Shown piece by piece: positions 9,060-18,046 of a stretch of 58,304 bases of DNA. The stretch lies in assembly GCF_016820535.1 (NCBI RefSeq), contig NZ_JADHDY010000011.1:100459-158762 (forward strand), written 5' to 3'. How positions within the stretch are numbered: the stretch's first letter is position 1; every line of letters starts with the position of its first letter. This DNA comes from Sporosarcina beigongshangi. GTDB lineage: Bacteria; Actinomycetota; Actinomycetes; Actinomycetales; Micrococcaceae. The position numbers were made by a program, and so were the translations under genes. Under the pieces are notes generated by a model. It was not told where the DNA came from and did not search any database. It worked only from the letters and a program-made list of their open reading frames with translations.

Positions 9060-10505
9060 ATGCGGACTTCGACTGTGCCGATTGCCAATTATCTAAAGGG
9101 GAAGTCCTGGATCAGCCCCGCCAACTTGGTTCGGGCTTCTCTGGCCGTCGGCGGCATTGTTCTGGCCCAACTGGTTTCTCCGGTGATGACGGCAGCGAAC
9201 AGCGCAGACCCGGCAGCGTTGTGGGGGCTGTTGCCGATTGGCCTCTACGCGTTGCTGGCTTTTTCCGGGATGGGCACTTTTGCAGCTACAGTTGTCGCGC
9301 TGACTTGCGCCATTGTGCTTGACGTGCCGACGCTGCACCAAACAGGTGAACTGTTTTTGGGCTCACTCTCCAACCAGGTCACCATCATCGGCCTGATCAT
9401 TGTGCTGGGAGCCGGAGCGGGCGGTGTCCTGCGTGAAGTTGGTGTGGCCCAGATGATCGTTGGTGGTGTGCTGCGTCTTGTTGGGCAACGCGGACCGCGG
9501 TCCATGGCGCTCGGCATCATGCTGGCCTGCCTGGTGCTCGTTGCGTCATTGGGAACCCTTGCCGGCGCGCTGGCGATCGCTGCCCCGCTGCTGATACCCG
9601 TGGCGTCGAGGCTCGGGTATACGCGCATTTCCACTGCAACGCTGATGTTCATTGGCGGCTGTGCCGGGCTGGCGCTGGCACCGTTTGCCGGAAGCAACGT
9701 CGCAATCATGCAGGCGGCCGAGATCGGATACGGAAGCTATGTGCTCTTTGGTGCTGGCCCGCTGGCCTTGTTGACACTGTTGGTGGGGATCCTCTGGACG
9801 CCGTACGTTCAACGCAGGAGTTCCAAATTGGGTGACTTCTATTCACCCGAGGAAGCCGCTGTGACGGAGACACCGTCCAGACCTGCAGCAAGGAGGGCAA
9901 CCGGTATCTTTATCGTGTTGCTGTTCGTTTTGGTGATTTTCGGCATCGCCGCGGACGTGGGAATTGTTTTCCCTCTCATCGCACTGCCGCTTCTCGCGGT
10001 GGCAACTGGACTCGGTGCAGGGCTGTCCATCCGAGATTGGTGCAGTGCCCTGGGACGAGGCATGTGGAGCATGGCAGGAGTCTTTGCACTCTTCTGGATG
10101 CTGGCTGTGCTGTTCCTGGTCATCGACCGACTCGAGGTCTTTGATACGGTTCTGGCGCTGTTAAGGCCGCAACTTGAAACCAGCTCGCCTTTCTTTTTCT
10201 CACTGATTGTTGGGCTTATTGGCTGGGTCGGCGTGCCAGGAGCCACCGCGGCCCAAGTCGTGATGGTCGACAAAGTGTTCGGACCGTTGGCAGGTGAGAT
10301 GGGAGTTGGTTCCGGGGCGTGGGTGGTGGTGCTCCTCTTTTCTTCCAAGGCGGACACCTACGGTCCATTCCCCAACCCAAACATGGTCGGCGTCATGGGG
10401 ATCGCCCACTCACAAAACCTGCGAACAATGCTGCTCACCGGATGGATACTGCTTGTGCCTGCGGCCTTGATGTATATCCTTATTCTCTTTGCCGCGACGA
10501 GATGA
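9060..10505 (+). CDS. Polytopic membrane permease, ion-transporter superfamily (NhaC/SCFA-transporter-like)
   Basis: A 481-residue protein with about 12 hydrophobic segments and short loops; a charged cytoplasmic loop of ~45 residues lies near 255-290. The pattern of long hydrophobic helices with glycine-rich re-entrant stretches (VLGAGAGGVLREVG, WVGVPGATAAQVV, FPNPNMVGVMGI) fits the ion transporter superfamily that holds NhaC-type Na+/H+ antiporters and organic-acid permeases. I cannot name the substrate. The start ATG at 9060 follows GAAGGGTGG. It ends 62 bases before a strong bidirectional hairpin and is convergent with a small membrane-protein gene. Confidence 0.7.
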   Translation: MRTSTVPIANYLKGKSWISPANLVRASLAVGGIVLAQLVSPVMTAANSADPAALWGLLPIGLYALLAFSGMGTFAATVVALTCAIVLDVPTLHQTGELFLGSLSNQVTIIGLIIVLGAGAGGVLREVGVAQMIVGGVLRLVGQRGPRSMALGIMLACLVLVASLGTLAGALAIAAPLLIPVASRLGYTRISTATLMFIGGCAGLALAPFAGSNVAIMQAAEIGYGSYVLFGAGPLALLTLLVGILWTPYVQRRSSKLGDFYSPEEAAVTETPSRPAARRATGIFIVLLFVLVIFGIAADVGIVFPLIALPLLAVATGLGAGLSIRDWCSALGRGMWSMAGVFALFWMLAVLFLVIDRLEVFDTVLALLRPQLETSSPFFFSLIVGLIGWVGVPGATAAQVVMVDKVFGPLAGEMGVGSGAWVVVLLFSSKADTYGPFPNPNMVGVMGIAHSQNLRTMLLTGWILLVPAALMYILILFAATR

Positions 10506-10566
10506 CCACAGCCCGTCCACCGCGGAACGGTTGGCCAACAATTCAAGGTGCATCCCGCCGTCGAAC

Positions 10567-10635
10567 AAAAAAATGACACCGATGCCGCTTCACAGTCCCG
10601 GGATTTCGGGGACAGAAAGCAATATCGGTGTCATT
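10567..10635 (-). terminator. Strong intrinsic terminator, shared by converging genes
   Basis: A perfect 12-bp inverted repeat (AATGACACCGAT at 10572-10583, ATCGGTGTCATT at 10624-10635) encloses a second GTCCC/GGGGAC hairpin. Reading leftward it runs into seven Ts (complement of the A tract at 10567-10573), so it is a canonical terminator for the minus-strand gene at 10665-10889; it also stands 3' of the permease. Confidence 0.8.
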
Positions 10636-10664
10636 GTTGGTCTCGACAGCCGAGACCGGTGGTG

Positions 10665-10889
10665 CTATTCGCCGGCGGAGTCCGAACGGCCCATGATGGT
10701 CACCGGGACCCAGATGGACAGCGCGCACAGGCCGATGCCGACAGAAGCCGGAACGAAGGCGTGGGCGAAGCTTTCCAGGCTCCAGTACGAGAAGGCGAAG
10801 ATGCCGCCAAGGAACAAGCCAAAGAAGATGACAAACAAGACGATGGACTGCACCAGGCTGTTTTCGCCGCGGTAAGCGTTGTTGGACAC
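10665..10889 (-). CDS. Small two-TM membrane protein
   Basis: A 74-residue protein with two hydrophobic helices (about 14-34 and 41-61) and short polar ends. The GTG at 10889 is chosen since AGGAGG lies 5 nt upstream; a longer open frame adds only ten unlikely residues. It belongs to no family I can name, but small proteins of this type are common in Micrococcaceae genomes. It lies between deoC and the permease, 85 bases from the deoC stop, with its own terminator on the 3' side. Role unknown. Confidence 0.75.
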   Translation of the reverse strand: MSNNAYRGENSLVQSIVLFVIFFGLFLGGIFAFSYWSLESFAHAFVPASVGIGLCALSIWVPVTIMGRSDSAGE

Positions 10890-10974
10890 GGTTCCTCCTG
10901 ACCCCATGTGGGGGAGCATATGTGGTTGCGCCGGGCAGGCCGGAGCGATGATCTATCCTCGATCTTAGTACGGA

Positions 10975-11679
10975 TTAGTAGGAAGACGTGCCCGCGCCGC
11001 CGGTGACGATGGCAATGCCTGAGCTGGTGCCAATCCGGGTGGCGCCGGCCGCGATCATTTCCTCCGCCTTTTCACGCGTGCGGACGCCGCCGGAGGCCTT
11101 CACGCCGATGTCAGGGCCGACTGTCTGGCGCATGAGGGCCACGTCCTGGGCTGTGGCGCCGCCGCCGTTGAAGCCTGTGGAGGTCTTGACGAAGTCCGCG
11201 CCGGCCTCGACAGCGGCCTGGCAGGCGAGGACCTTTTCGTCGTCGCTGAGCAGGGACGTTTCGATGATGACCTTCAGGATGGAGTCCTCGCCGTGGACGA
11301 CCTCGGCAACAGCGGAGATGTCGGAAACCAGGGCCTCACGGTCCAGGGCGCGGGCGGAGGCGATGTTGATGACCATGTCCACCTCATCGGCGCCGTCCAT
11401 GGTGGCGCCGCGGGCCTCGAAGACCTTGACGTCCGTGTTGTGGGTGCCCAACGGGAAGCCCACGACGGTGCAGGTCAGCACGCCGGTGCCGAGCAGCGCC
11501 TTCTTGGCGGTCTCAACCCACACGGGATTGACGCAGACGGACTTGAAGTGGTGCTCGGCCGCCTCGGCGCACAGGCGCAGGATGTCGGCCCTGCTGGCCT
11601 CGGGTGCCAGCAGGGTGTGGTCGATGTAGGCGGCCAGTCCGCCGGCGGGATCTGCCGCGAAGGGGCTGTTGCTGCTCAT
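10975..11679 (-). CDS. deoC: Deoxyribose-phosphate aldolase
   Basis: A 234-residue class I aldolase splitting 2-deoxyribose-5-phosphate into glyceraldehyde-3-phosphate and acetaldehyde, the last step of deoxynucleoside breakdown. Asp101 (VDMVINI), Schiff-base Lys165 (FVKTSTGF) and Lys194 ([10 protein letters not shown]) are all present. The ATG at 11679 is preferred over the upstream frame since GGAAAGG precedes it and the protein then begins [11 protein letters not shown]. It follows hemD by 53 bases on the same strand and may be co-transcribed. Purine nucleoside phosphorylase and a phosphosugar mutase, which act earlier in the same salvage route, lie 7-9 kb away. Confidence 0.97.
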   Translation of the reverse strand: MSSNSPFAADPAGGLAAYIDHTLLAPEASRADILRLCAEAAEHHFKSVCVNPVWVETAKKALLGTGVLTCTVVGFPLGTHNTDVKVFEARGATMDGADEVDMVINIASARALDREALVSDISAVAEVVHGEDSILKVIIETSLLSDDEKVLACQAAVEAGADFVKTSTGFNGGGATAQDVALMRQTVGPDIGVKASGGVRTREKAEEMIAAGATRIGTSSGIAIVTGGAGTSSY

Positions 11680-11732
11680 GGTGAAAACCTTTCCACGTGT
11701 GGATGTATGACTCCATGGTGTCACAGGAACGC

Positions 11733-12860
11733 TCACCTCAGGCGGTAGCCCCGCTTGACGACGGTTTCCACAATGGCGGGGTCCGGAAGGGCGGCCCGCA
11801 GCCTGCTGACGGCCATGTGCAGGGCATGGTCTGCGTCCGGCGCGTCCGGCCCGGCCGAGAGCTCGGCGTGCGAAAGCACCCCGCCGCCGGCGGCTATCAG
11901 CCGCTTCAGCAGGTGCAGGGGAGCGGGGGCCAGCTGGACGGGCTGACCGTCGACGCTCAGCGACTGGCCGCGCACCTCCAGCACCGCGCCGCAGCTTTCG
12001 GCACGCAGCACGCCTGTCTGCTCCAGATGCTCGCAGACTAGCCTGATGAGTGCGCCCATGCGGAAGCGTTCCGGAACCAGTGGTGTGATTCCGGCCTGGA
12101 TGAGCGGTGTTGCCGTGACAGGTCCAACGGCGGCACTGACCACCGTGTCCGGGCCGGACCCGCGCAGTGCCGCCAGGAACTCATCTTCCCTGCCCAGTTG
12201 CGCGGCCGCACTGAGGACGGCGTCCACGGCGGGGGCGCTGGTGAAGGTGACAACGTCAAGCTCACCGTTGATGACGCCGTCGACCAGCTGGCCCAGCTTG
12301 TCGCCCTCCTCGGCGCTGACCCAGCGGTAGGGGGTCACGGTCAGCACCGTGGCACCCGCGGCGCGGAGCCTGTCCAGCGACTCGACGTCCGTGAAGCCGT
12401 GGACCTGGACGGCCACGGTTTTTCCTTGGACGCCGTCGGCGATGACCAGGCTGGTCAGGGTCGCGGTGGTTTCGTCGGAGCTGATGCCGACATCGTCGAG
12501 CCCGGCAGCCCGAACGGCTCCGCGTGCCTTGGGGCCGCGGACGTAAATGGCGGCGTTCGCCAGGGCGGCCAGCAGCTGTTCTCCCTGCCCTGCGGCGTCG
12601 GCGCTTTCACACCAGCGGCGCATCCCGTAGGCGGTTGTCACCATGACGATGTCCGGAGCCGCGGCGATGACCGCTGCCGTCTCGGCGTGCAGGACATGCT
12701 CATCCTCCATGGGGGCGATTTTCAGCGCCGGCGCGTGCAGCACCTGGGCGCCGCGCCGTTCCAGCGCCTCGATGAGGTCGCCCGCCCGGCGGTGGGCGGT
12801 CACGCCGATCCGGAATCCGCGCAGCGGCGCGGCGGGGAGGTTTTCAGGGGTCTCGCTCAT
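11733..12860 (-). CDS. hemD: Uroporphyrinogen-III synthase fused to a winged-helix domain
   Basis: A 375-residue protein. Residues ~10-265 fit HemD, which closes hydroxymethylbilane to uroporphyrinogen III ([21 protein letters not shown] at the start, [14 protein letters not shown] later). Residues ~290-375 form a winged helix of the response-regulator output type, with [13 protein letters not shown] and VVKRGYRLR at the end. This fusion is known from actinobacteria and suggests a regulatory role beside, or in place of, catalysis. The ATG at 12860 has GAAGGAG upstream and is 8 bases after the cobA stop, so it is in the nirB-cobA-hemD operon supplying sirohaem. Whether the enzyme domain is active cannot be judged from sequence alone. 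Confidence 0.9.
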   Translation of the reverse strand: MSETPENLPAAPLRGFRIGVTAHRRAGDLIEALERRGAQVLHAPALKIAPMEDEHVLHAETAAVIAAAPDIVMVTTAYGMRRWCESADAAGQGEQLLAALANAAIYVRGPKARGAVRAAGLDDVGISSDETTATLTSLVIADGVQGKTVAVQVHGFTDVESLDRLRAAGATVLTVTPYRWVSAEEGDKLGQLVDGVINGELDVVTFTSAPAVDAVLSAAAQLGREDEFLAALRGSGPDTVVSAAVGPVTATPLIQAGITPLVPERFRMGALIRLVCEHLEQTGVLRAESCGAVLEVRGQSLSVDGQPVQLAPAPLHLLKRLIAAGGGVLSHAELSAGPDAPDADHALHMAVSRLRAALPDPAIVETVVKRGYRLR

Positions 12861-12868
12861 GGGCTCCT

Positions 12869-13639
12869 TCAAGCTGTTTGCAAACTGGCGTCCGTGAGGA
12901 AGTCGACGGCTCCCAACGACGGAGCCAGAGCCACGACGTCCCCGATCACGATGACGGCCGGGTTCCGGCACGAAGTCGCGGCGTTGACAATGCTACCGAG
13001 AGTGGAGGTGACAGTGCGCTGGGTGTGACTGAAACCGCGCTCCACGACCGCGACCGGCGTAACATTCGGCATCCCGGCGCGTCTCAGCCCCGCCACAAGT
13101 GACGGAAGCGTGCCCACTCCCATGAGGACCACGATCGTGCCGCCGAGGCCGGCCAGATGCAGGTATTCGTGCTCCTCGAGTGGGGCGTGGCCTGAGACCA
13201 CCGTGAAAAGGTGGCTGGTGCCGCGGTGCGTGACGGGGATGCCCGCGGCGCCGGGAACTGCCGTTGCGCTGGAGACACCGGGCACCACGGTGACCGGGAT
13301 CCCGGCAGCCACGGCGGCGGCCATTTCCTCTCCTCCGCGGCCAAAGACAAAGGGGTCCCCGCCCTTGAGCCGCACGACGTGGAGGCCGGTGTGGGCGCCG
13401 TCGATCATGCGCGCCGTGATCTCCTCCTGGACCATTTTGTGGTGCCCCGGCGTCTTGCCGACATCCACAAAAGTGGCCCGCGGCGCCAGGCGCGCCAGGT
13501 CCTCGGTGGGTCCGAGCCGGTCGAAGTAGACAACGTCAGCTGCAGCCAGCGCGTTGGCGGCCCGGACGGTGAGGAGGTCCGCGGGGCCGGGCCCGCCGCC
13601 TACGAGGGTGATGCGGCCTGTGCGCCGTGTGCGTGCCAT
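12869..13639 (-). CDS. cobA: Uroporphyrinogen-III C-methyltransferase
   Basis: A 256-residue SAM-dependent methyltransferase that methylates uroporphyrinogen III at C2 and C7 to give precorrin-2, the precursor of sirohaem and cobalamin. Motifs: glycine-rich VGGGPGPADLLTVRA at the N-terminus, VRLKGGDPFVFGRGGEE, VPGVSSATAVPGAAGIPVTHRG and a terminal VIGDVV. It is a single-domain SUMT, not the CysG fusion. The ATG at 13639 is preceded by GAGGCAGGAACCC. It lies 35 bases after nirB and 8 before hemD, fitting delivery of sirohaem to nitrite reductase. Confidence 0.97.
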   Translation of the reverse strand: MARTRRTGRITLVGGGPGPADLLTVRAANALAAADVVYFDRLGPTEDLARLAPRATFVDVGKTPGHHKMVQEEITARMIDGAHTGLHVVRLKGGDPFVFGRGGEEMAAAVAAGIPVTVVPGVSSATAVPGAAGIPVTHRGTSHLFTVVSGHAPLEEHEYLHLAGLGGTIVVLMGVGTLPSLVAGLRRAGMPNVTPVAVVERGFSHTQRTVTSTLGSIVNAATSCRNPAVIVIGDVVALAPSLGAVDFLTDASLQTA

Positions 13640-13674
13640 GGGTTCCTGCCTCTCTGTGGGGAGCTCGCGGAAGC

Positions 13675-16335
13675 TCAATTGGCATCCGCAGTGGCGCTGC
13701 GGACGGGGATGCTGGTGGCGATCAGCACGGGCTGGGCCGGCGCGTCGGGATCGGTGGAGCCCAGGGCCGGTGCGTTGACGAAGGGCCGGAAACGACGCAA
13801 CCGTTCGGGGTCGGCCAGGGTGGCGGCCCATTCGTCCTCGTAGTTGTCCACGTGCAGGGCCATGGCCGCCTCGAGCTCCGCGGCGATGCCGAGGGAGTCG
13901 TTGACGACGACGTCCACGAGGTGGGCCAGTCCGCCGTCGAGCTCTTCCTGCCAGCGGGCGGTGCGCTGGAGCCGGTCGGCGGTGCGGATGTAGTACATCA
14001 GGTAGCGGTCGATGTAGCTGATGAGCGTGGCGTCGTCGAGGTCCTTCGCGAGCAGCTGCGCATGGGCCGGAGTGGCCCCTCCGTTGCCGCCGACGTACAG
14101 GTTCCAGCCGTCCGCGGTGGCGATCACGCCCACGTCCTTGCCGCGTGCCTCGGCACATTCGCGGGCGCAGCCGGAGACGCCAAGCTTGATCTTGTGCGGG
14201 CTGCGCAGCCCCCGGTACCGCAGCTCCAGGCCCACGGCCATGGCGACCGAATCCTGCACGCCGAAGCGGCACCAGGCCGAGCCTACGCACGATTTCACGG
14301 TGCGCAGCGACTTGCCGTACGCCTGCCCGGACTCCATGCCGGCGTCGATGAGGATCTTCCAGATCTCCGGCAGTTGCTCGAGCCGGGCGCCGAACAGGTC
14401 GATCCGCTGGCCGCCGGTGATCTTCGTGTACAGGCCGAAGTCCTGCGCCACCTGGGCGATCACGGCCAGCTTCTCCGGGGTGATTTCGCCGCCGGGAATG
14501 CGCGGGACCACCGAGTACGTGCCGTCCTTTTGCATGTTGGCCAGGGCACGGTCGTTCGTGTCCTGCAAGGTGCCGCGGCCGGCATCCAGCACGTAGGCGC
14601 TGTTCTGGCTGGCGAGGATGTTGGCGATGGTGGGCTTGCAGATGTCGCAGCCGCGGCCGGACCGGGCGGTCTCGTCGGCGCCGAAGCGGGCAAGGATCTC
14701 CGGGAAGCTGCCCAGGCCCAGGGCGCGGACCGCCTCGAAGAGTTCGGGGCGGGACATCTCGAAGTGCTCGCACAACGCCTTGGAGACGGCGATGCCGGAC
14801 TTGGCCAGCTCGCCCTCCATGAGCTTCTTCAGCAGCGGCACGCACGATCCGCACTGCGTGCCGGCCCGCGTGCAGGCCTTCAGCCCGGGCAAGTCCTGCA
14901 CCGGGTCATTGCCGTCGCAGCTGCCGCAGCCGTTGACGGCGTCGCGGATGGTCCCGGCCGTGACGTTGTTGCAGGAGCAGAGGATGGCGTCGTCGGGAAG
15001 TTCGACAGCGGGTGCGTCGCCTCCGCCGGCTGCCGACAGGAACGCGCCGGGCTCGGCCGGCAGCTCTCGGCCCAGAAGCGGGCGCAGGCTCGTGTAGGGG
15101 GTGGCGTCGCCGACGAAGATGCCGCCCAACAGGGTCTTGGCGTCCGCGCTCGTGACGATCTTTTGGTACACGCCGCGGGCGGGGTCGGCGTAGACCACTT
15201 CCAGGCTGTCCTCCGTGCGGGCGAAGGCGTCGCCAAAGCTGGCAACGTCCACGCCGGAGAGCTTGAGCTTGGTGGCCGTGTCGAAGCCGGTGAAGGCGGC
15301 GCCGCCGCCGTGCAGCCGGTCTGCCACGATCTCCGCCATGGTGTTGGCCGGGGCCACCAGGCCCAGGCACATGCCGCCGAAGTTGGCCACCTCGCCGATG
15401 GCCCAGACTCCGGGGACGGTGGTGGCGCAGTGCTCGGTGATGACCACACCGCCGCGGGGGCCCAGCTCGAAGCCGTGGAGGGCTGTGCCGTCCTCTGACC
15501 GTGCCAGTTCGTCGCGGGGCCGCACGCCCACGGCGGCGACCACCAGGTCGGCGGGCACCACGGCCCCATCGGCCATCAGGACGCCGGTGACCTGTCCGGC
15601 GTCGTCTGTTTGAACCGCTTCCGGGAATACGCCGGCCGTGGCGCTCATGCCCTTCGCGGCAACGAGGCGGCCGAGGGCCTGGCCGGCGCCTTCGTCGAGC
15701 TGGGTGTTCATGAGCCAGGGCCCGCCGTTGATGACGACCGAAGCGGCGCCGAGGGTGATGAGCCCGGCGGCGGCCTCGAGGCCGAGAAGTCCGCCGCCGA
15801 TGACGGCCGTGTTGACGGTGCGGCCGAGTTTTTCGCCCAGGCTTGCCACCTCTGCGTTCAGGGCCCGGACGTCCTCGAGGGTGCGGTAGACGTGGAGGTG
15901 TTCGCCGCCGGGAATGCCGAGCCGGACGGCGTCGGAGCCGGTGGCCAGCACGAGCTCGTCATAGGGGTGGTGTGCCGCTTCGCCATCGGTGGTTGTGTGG
16001 ACCGTTTTGGCGTCCGGGTCGATCGCGAGCACCTTGGCACCGCGGACGAGCTTCACGGAGCCGTGCTCCCACAGGGTGGGGTCGCCGAGGGTTAGATCGG
16101 TGTCGACATCGGTGAGGGCCCGGCTCAGTGCGACGCGGTCGTACGGTGTGTGCGCTTCCTCGGTGAGCACTGTGATGTGCCAGCCGGCCATGCCGCGGGA
16201 GTGCATGGCCTCGGTGAAGCGGTGGGCAGCGGGGCCGCCACCCACGACGACGACCCTGCGGACTCCGTCCGCGGCTGTCGTAATGGTTTCCCCTGCGGTC
16301 CCTGCTGCGGTTCCTTGTGTGCCCTGCTGTTTCAT
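13675..16335 (-). CDS. nirB: Nitrite reductase (NADH) large subunit
   Basis: An 886-residue cytoplasmic enzyme reducing nitrite to ammonium with NAD(P)H. Order: FAD-binding (VVVVGGGPAAHRF), NAD-binding (AVIGGGLLGLEAAAG), BFD-like [2Fe-2S] segment with CSCNNV and CGSC, a second cysteine cluster CDICKPTIANILAS, then the sirohaem/[4Fe-4S] half with CVGSAWC and SGCARECAEA. All cluster ligands are present. The ATG at 16335 follows GGAAAGG. It starts the operon nirB-cobA-hemD. The small subunit nirD is unusually transcribed the other way from a shared 274-bp region, which carries a candidate nitrogen-control box at 16426-16441. Confidence 0.97.
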   Translation of the reverse strand: MKQQGTQGTAAGTAGETITTAADGVRRVVVVGGGPAAHRFTEAMHSRGMAGWHITVLTEEAHTPYDRVALSRALTDVDTDLTLGDPTLWEHGSVKLVRGAKVLAIDPDAKTVHTTTDGEAAHHPYDELVLATGSDAVRLGIPGGEHLHVYRTLEDVRALNAEVASLGEKLGRTVNTAVIGGGLLGLEAAAGLITLGAASVVINGGPWLMNTQLDEGAGQALGRLVAAKGMSATAGVFPEAVQTDDAGQVTGVLMADGAVVPADLVVAAVGVRPRDELARSEDGTALHGFELGPRGGVVITEHCATTVPGVWAIGEVANFGGMCLGLVAPANTMAEIVADRLHGGGAAFTGFDTATKLKLSGVDVASFGDAFARTEDSLEVVYADPARGVYQKIVTSADAKTLLGGIFVGDATPYTSLRPLLGRELPAEPGAFLSAAGGGDAPAVELPDDAILCSCNNVTAGTIRDAVNGCGSCDGNDPVQDLPGLKACTRAGTQCGSCVPLLKKLMEGELAKSGIAVSKALCEHFEMSRPELFEAVRALGLGSFPEILARFGADETARSGRGCDICKPTIANILASQNSAYVLDAGRGTLQDTNDRALANMQKDGTYSVVPRIPGGEITPEKLAVIAQVAQDFGLYTKITGGQRIDLFGARLEQLPEIWKILIDAGMESGQAYGKSLRTVKSCVGSAWCRFGVQDSVAMAVGLELRYRGLRSPHKIKLGVSGCARECAEARGKDVGVIATADGWNLYVGGNGGATPAHAQLLAKDLDDATLISYIDRYLMYYIRTADRLQRTARWQEELDGGLAHLVDVVVNDSLGIAAELEAAMALHVDNYEDEWAATLADPERLRRFRPFVNAPALGSTDPDAPAQPVLIATSIPVRSATADAN

Positions 16336-16425
16336 GGAAGTGGCCTTTCCCCGGGTGGCCTGGTGCCTGCACCGGCGTCTCCATTCCATGCTAGAAAAGC
16401 GGCATTGCGCCGGGGTGTCGCCTAT

Positions 16426-16441
16426 GTAACAGGCAGTTAAC
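16426..16441 (+). promoter_or_regulatory. Candidate GlnR-type box between nirB and nirD
   Basis: GTAAC-N6-TTAAC, giving the AC-N9-AC core described for actinobacterial GlnR sites, lies 91 bp before nirB and ~170 bp before nirD. The second half deviates from GAAAC. A matching sequence (GTCAC-N6-TGAAC) stands 63 bp before narK at 31714-31729. Inference only. Confidence 0.4.
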
Positions 16442-16609
16442 GTCCACCTATCCGGGGACGGCAGGACCGCGGTGAGGCAGCATTTACGTGACAGACACAT
16501 GCCCGGCTGACGGGCGAAACATGGCCTTCATAGTGTGGGTCTTACGTTGCCGGAAGTTGCAGTTGTCCGGCGCCGACCCACTTCCGCATCACAGGAGAAG
16601 GAAAATCAC

Positions 16610-16981
16610 ATGAGCATCGTCATGGAAGAACGAACCGCGATCATCCCGGCCCGTGCCGCAGCACAGTGGTTCCCGGTCTGCCGGCTCAGCGACCTCGAGG
16701 ATTCCTGGGGAGAGGCGGCCCTCATCAACGGGCAGCAGCTGGCCTTGTTCCGGGTGGGACCCGACAGCGTCTTTGCCGTCTCCCACGCGGACCCCGCAAC
16801 GAGCGCCAACGTCATGGCGCGCGGCCTGGTTGGCTCCCGCGGGAGCACCCACACCATCGCCTCGCCGCTTCACAAGGAGGTCTACAGCCTTGCCACGGGG
16901 GAGTGTTTCGGTGATGCCGGACTGCGCCTGGGCACCTACCCCGTCCGCGTGGTGGACGGCGCCGTGGAGGTTGCGCTGTAG
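16610..16981 (+). CDS. nirD: Nitrite reductase (NADH) small subunit
   Basis: A 123-residue Rieske-fold protein. It matches NirD, with VCRLSDLEDSWGEAALINGQ at the start and SPLHKEVYSLATGEC later, and like other NirD proteins lacks the Cys-His pairs that would bind a [2Fe-2S] cluster. The ATG at 16610 has AGGAGAAGGAAAA upstream. It is divergent from nirB, whereas in many bacteria it directly follows nirB, so subunit balance must come from two promoters. No gene follows on the same strand. Confidence 0.93.
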   Translation: MSIVMEERTAIIPARAAAQWFPVCRLSDLEDSWGEAALINGQQLALFRVGPDSVFAVSHADPATSANVMARGLVGSRGSTHTIASPLHKEVYSLATGECFGDAGLRLGTYPVRVVDGAVEVAL

Positions 16982-17065
16982 AAGCTTCGCCCCGGTGTCT
17001 GCTCTCTCGGGACCAAGGACATCCGGCGGCAGAAAGTGGTCAGGCCAGGTCGATTGAAGGCAACT

Positions 17066-17257
17066 CTAAACATGGGGCTGAGCAGTAGGGAACTTGTGCT
17101 GCAGCATCTGATCCTCGCCACAAGGACCGCACTTCCGACCAATCAGCGCCAACGGCCAGCCACCACACCGACTACACCCTGAATTTGGAAGAGCGAGTTG
17201 TGTTGTTTTGTGCTTGCGGATCAGGAGCTGATCAACCTTGATGGTGTCCACTGACAT
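17066..17257 (-). CDS. Tentative small zinc-ribbon ORF
   Basis: A possible 63-residue protein starting MSVDTIKVDQ, with CSRC and CGPC about 14 residues apart, the spacing of a small zinc ribbon. An open frame continues upstream to 17344 without a good start; GGAAAA before the ATG at 17257 is a weak ribosome site. Base composition is lower in GC than the neighbours. It fills most of the 386-bp gap between nirD and the DUF1992 gene, where I see nothing else. It could be a real small gene, a remnant, or chance. Confidence 0.3.
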   Translation of the reverse strand: MSVDTIKVDQLLIRKHKTTQLALPNSGCSRCGGWPLALIGRKCGPCGEDQMLQHKFPTAQPHV

Positions 17258-17367
17258 GACGATTTTCCGGACGGGATGCGCCGACGCCTTCGAGAACGGC
17301 CATCCGAGACCCGGCCTCCACGATGTAGATGGACGGCGGAGCAACCAGTCTTGACGTTCGCGCTGGT

Positions 17368-18033
17368 TTAGCGGCCCCGCAGCAGCCGGGCCCAGAAACC
17401 CCGCGGCCGGGTGGTGCCCGAATCTGCCGACTGTTGCGCCGCCTCAGCCGCCGCAGCTTCCGCCGCGGCCCGGCGTTCGGCGGCACGGGCGCGCCACGCC
17501 GCCACTTCGGCGTCGATGTCCCGCAGCGCGGTCACGACCGGCGGCCCGCCCAGCAGCTGCCTGCGTGCCTCGATGATCCGGGCGTTGAAATCGGCCAGCA
17601 GCTCCCGCACCTGGGCCTCGGAACGGAGGGCGTCCAGGGTGGCTGCCAGCTCGGCGTCCTCCTTGCGCAGCAGCAGCGCCGGGGGCCCGAGCCCGCTGAC
17701 CTGCTCCCGCTGCAGGAGGCCCTTGATCCACCAGTCGGGATCGTTGGTGCCGCCCAGCCCCGGAATGGGCTTGCCCGCAAACGCCAGGTTGTCGAAGTCC
17801 CCGCGCGCGATCGCCGCGTCAATGGCACTGTTCGCGACCTCCCACACGTCGTCGTCCTCGCGGAAGCGCGGCGGGCCGGCATCTTGCGCCGGGCCGTCGC
17901 CAAAGGTCCGACCGGTGGATTGGGCATAGTCGTCGGCCGGGATCGGAGTCTGCGCCGCATCCTTGGCATCACGGTACCGGGCCGCCTCCAGCGCGTGGTC
18001 GTGGAACGCCCGCTCCGGCTTGCCCTTGCCCAT
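17368..18033 (-). CDS. DUF1992 domain-containing protein (DnaJ-C28-like conserved region)
   Basis: A ~221-residue protein. Residues ~60-140 match DUF1992, a domain also found in DnaJ homologue C28 (AIDAAIARGDFDNLAFAGKP, then DPDWWIKGLLQRE). No J-domain HPD motif is visible. The C-terminal ~60 residues are Ala/Arg-rich and probably helical. ATG at 18033 or GTG at 18036 are both possible; AGAGG lies 6-9 nt upstream. It follows the phosphomutase by only 13 bases, so it probably belongs to the punA-phosphomutase operon. Function unknown. Confidence 0.85.
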   Translation of the reverse strand: MGKGKPERAFHDHALEAARYRDAKDAAQTPIPADDYAQSTGRTFGDGPAQDAGPPRFREDDDVWEVANSAIDAAIARGDFDNLAFAGKPIPGLGGTNDPDWWIKGLLQREQVSGLGPPALLLRKEDAELAATLDALRSEAQVRELLADFNARIIEARRQLLGGPPVVTALRDIDAEVAAWRARAAERRAAAEAAAAEAAQQSADSGTTRPRGFWARLLRGR

Positions 18034-18046
18034 CACACCCAGCCTC

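Noticed and set aside
13627-15498. 623-codon plus-strand ORF opposite nirB
   Set aside because: Lies fully antisense to nirB, whose motifs and cofactor ligands are intact; the composition is that of a GC-rich shadow frame.
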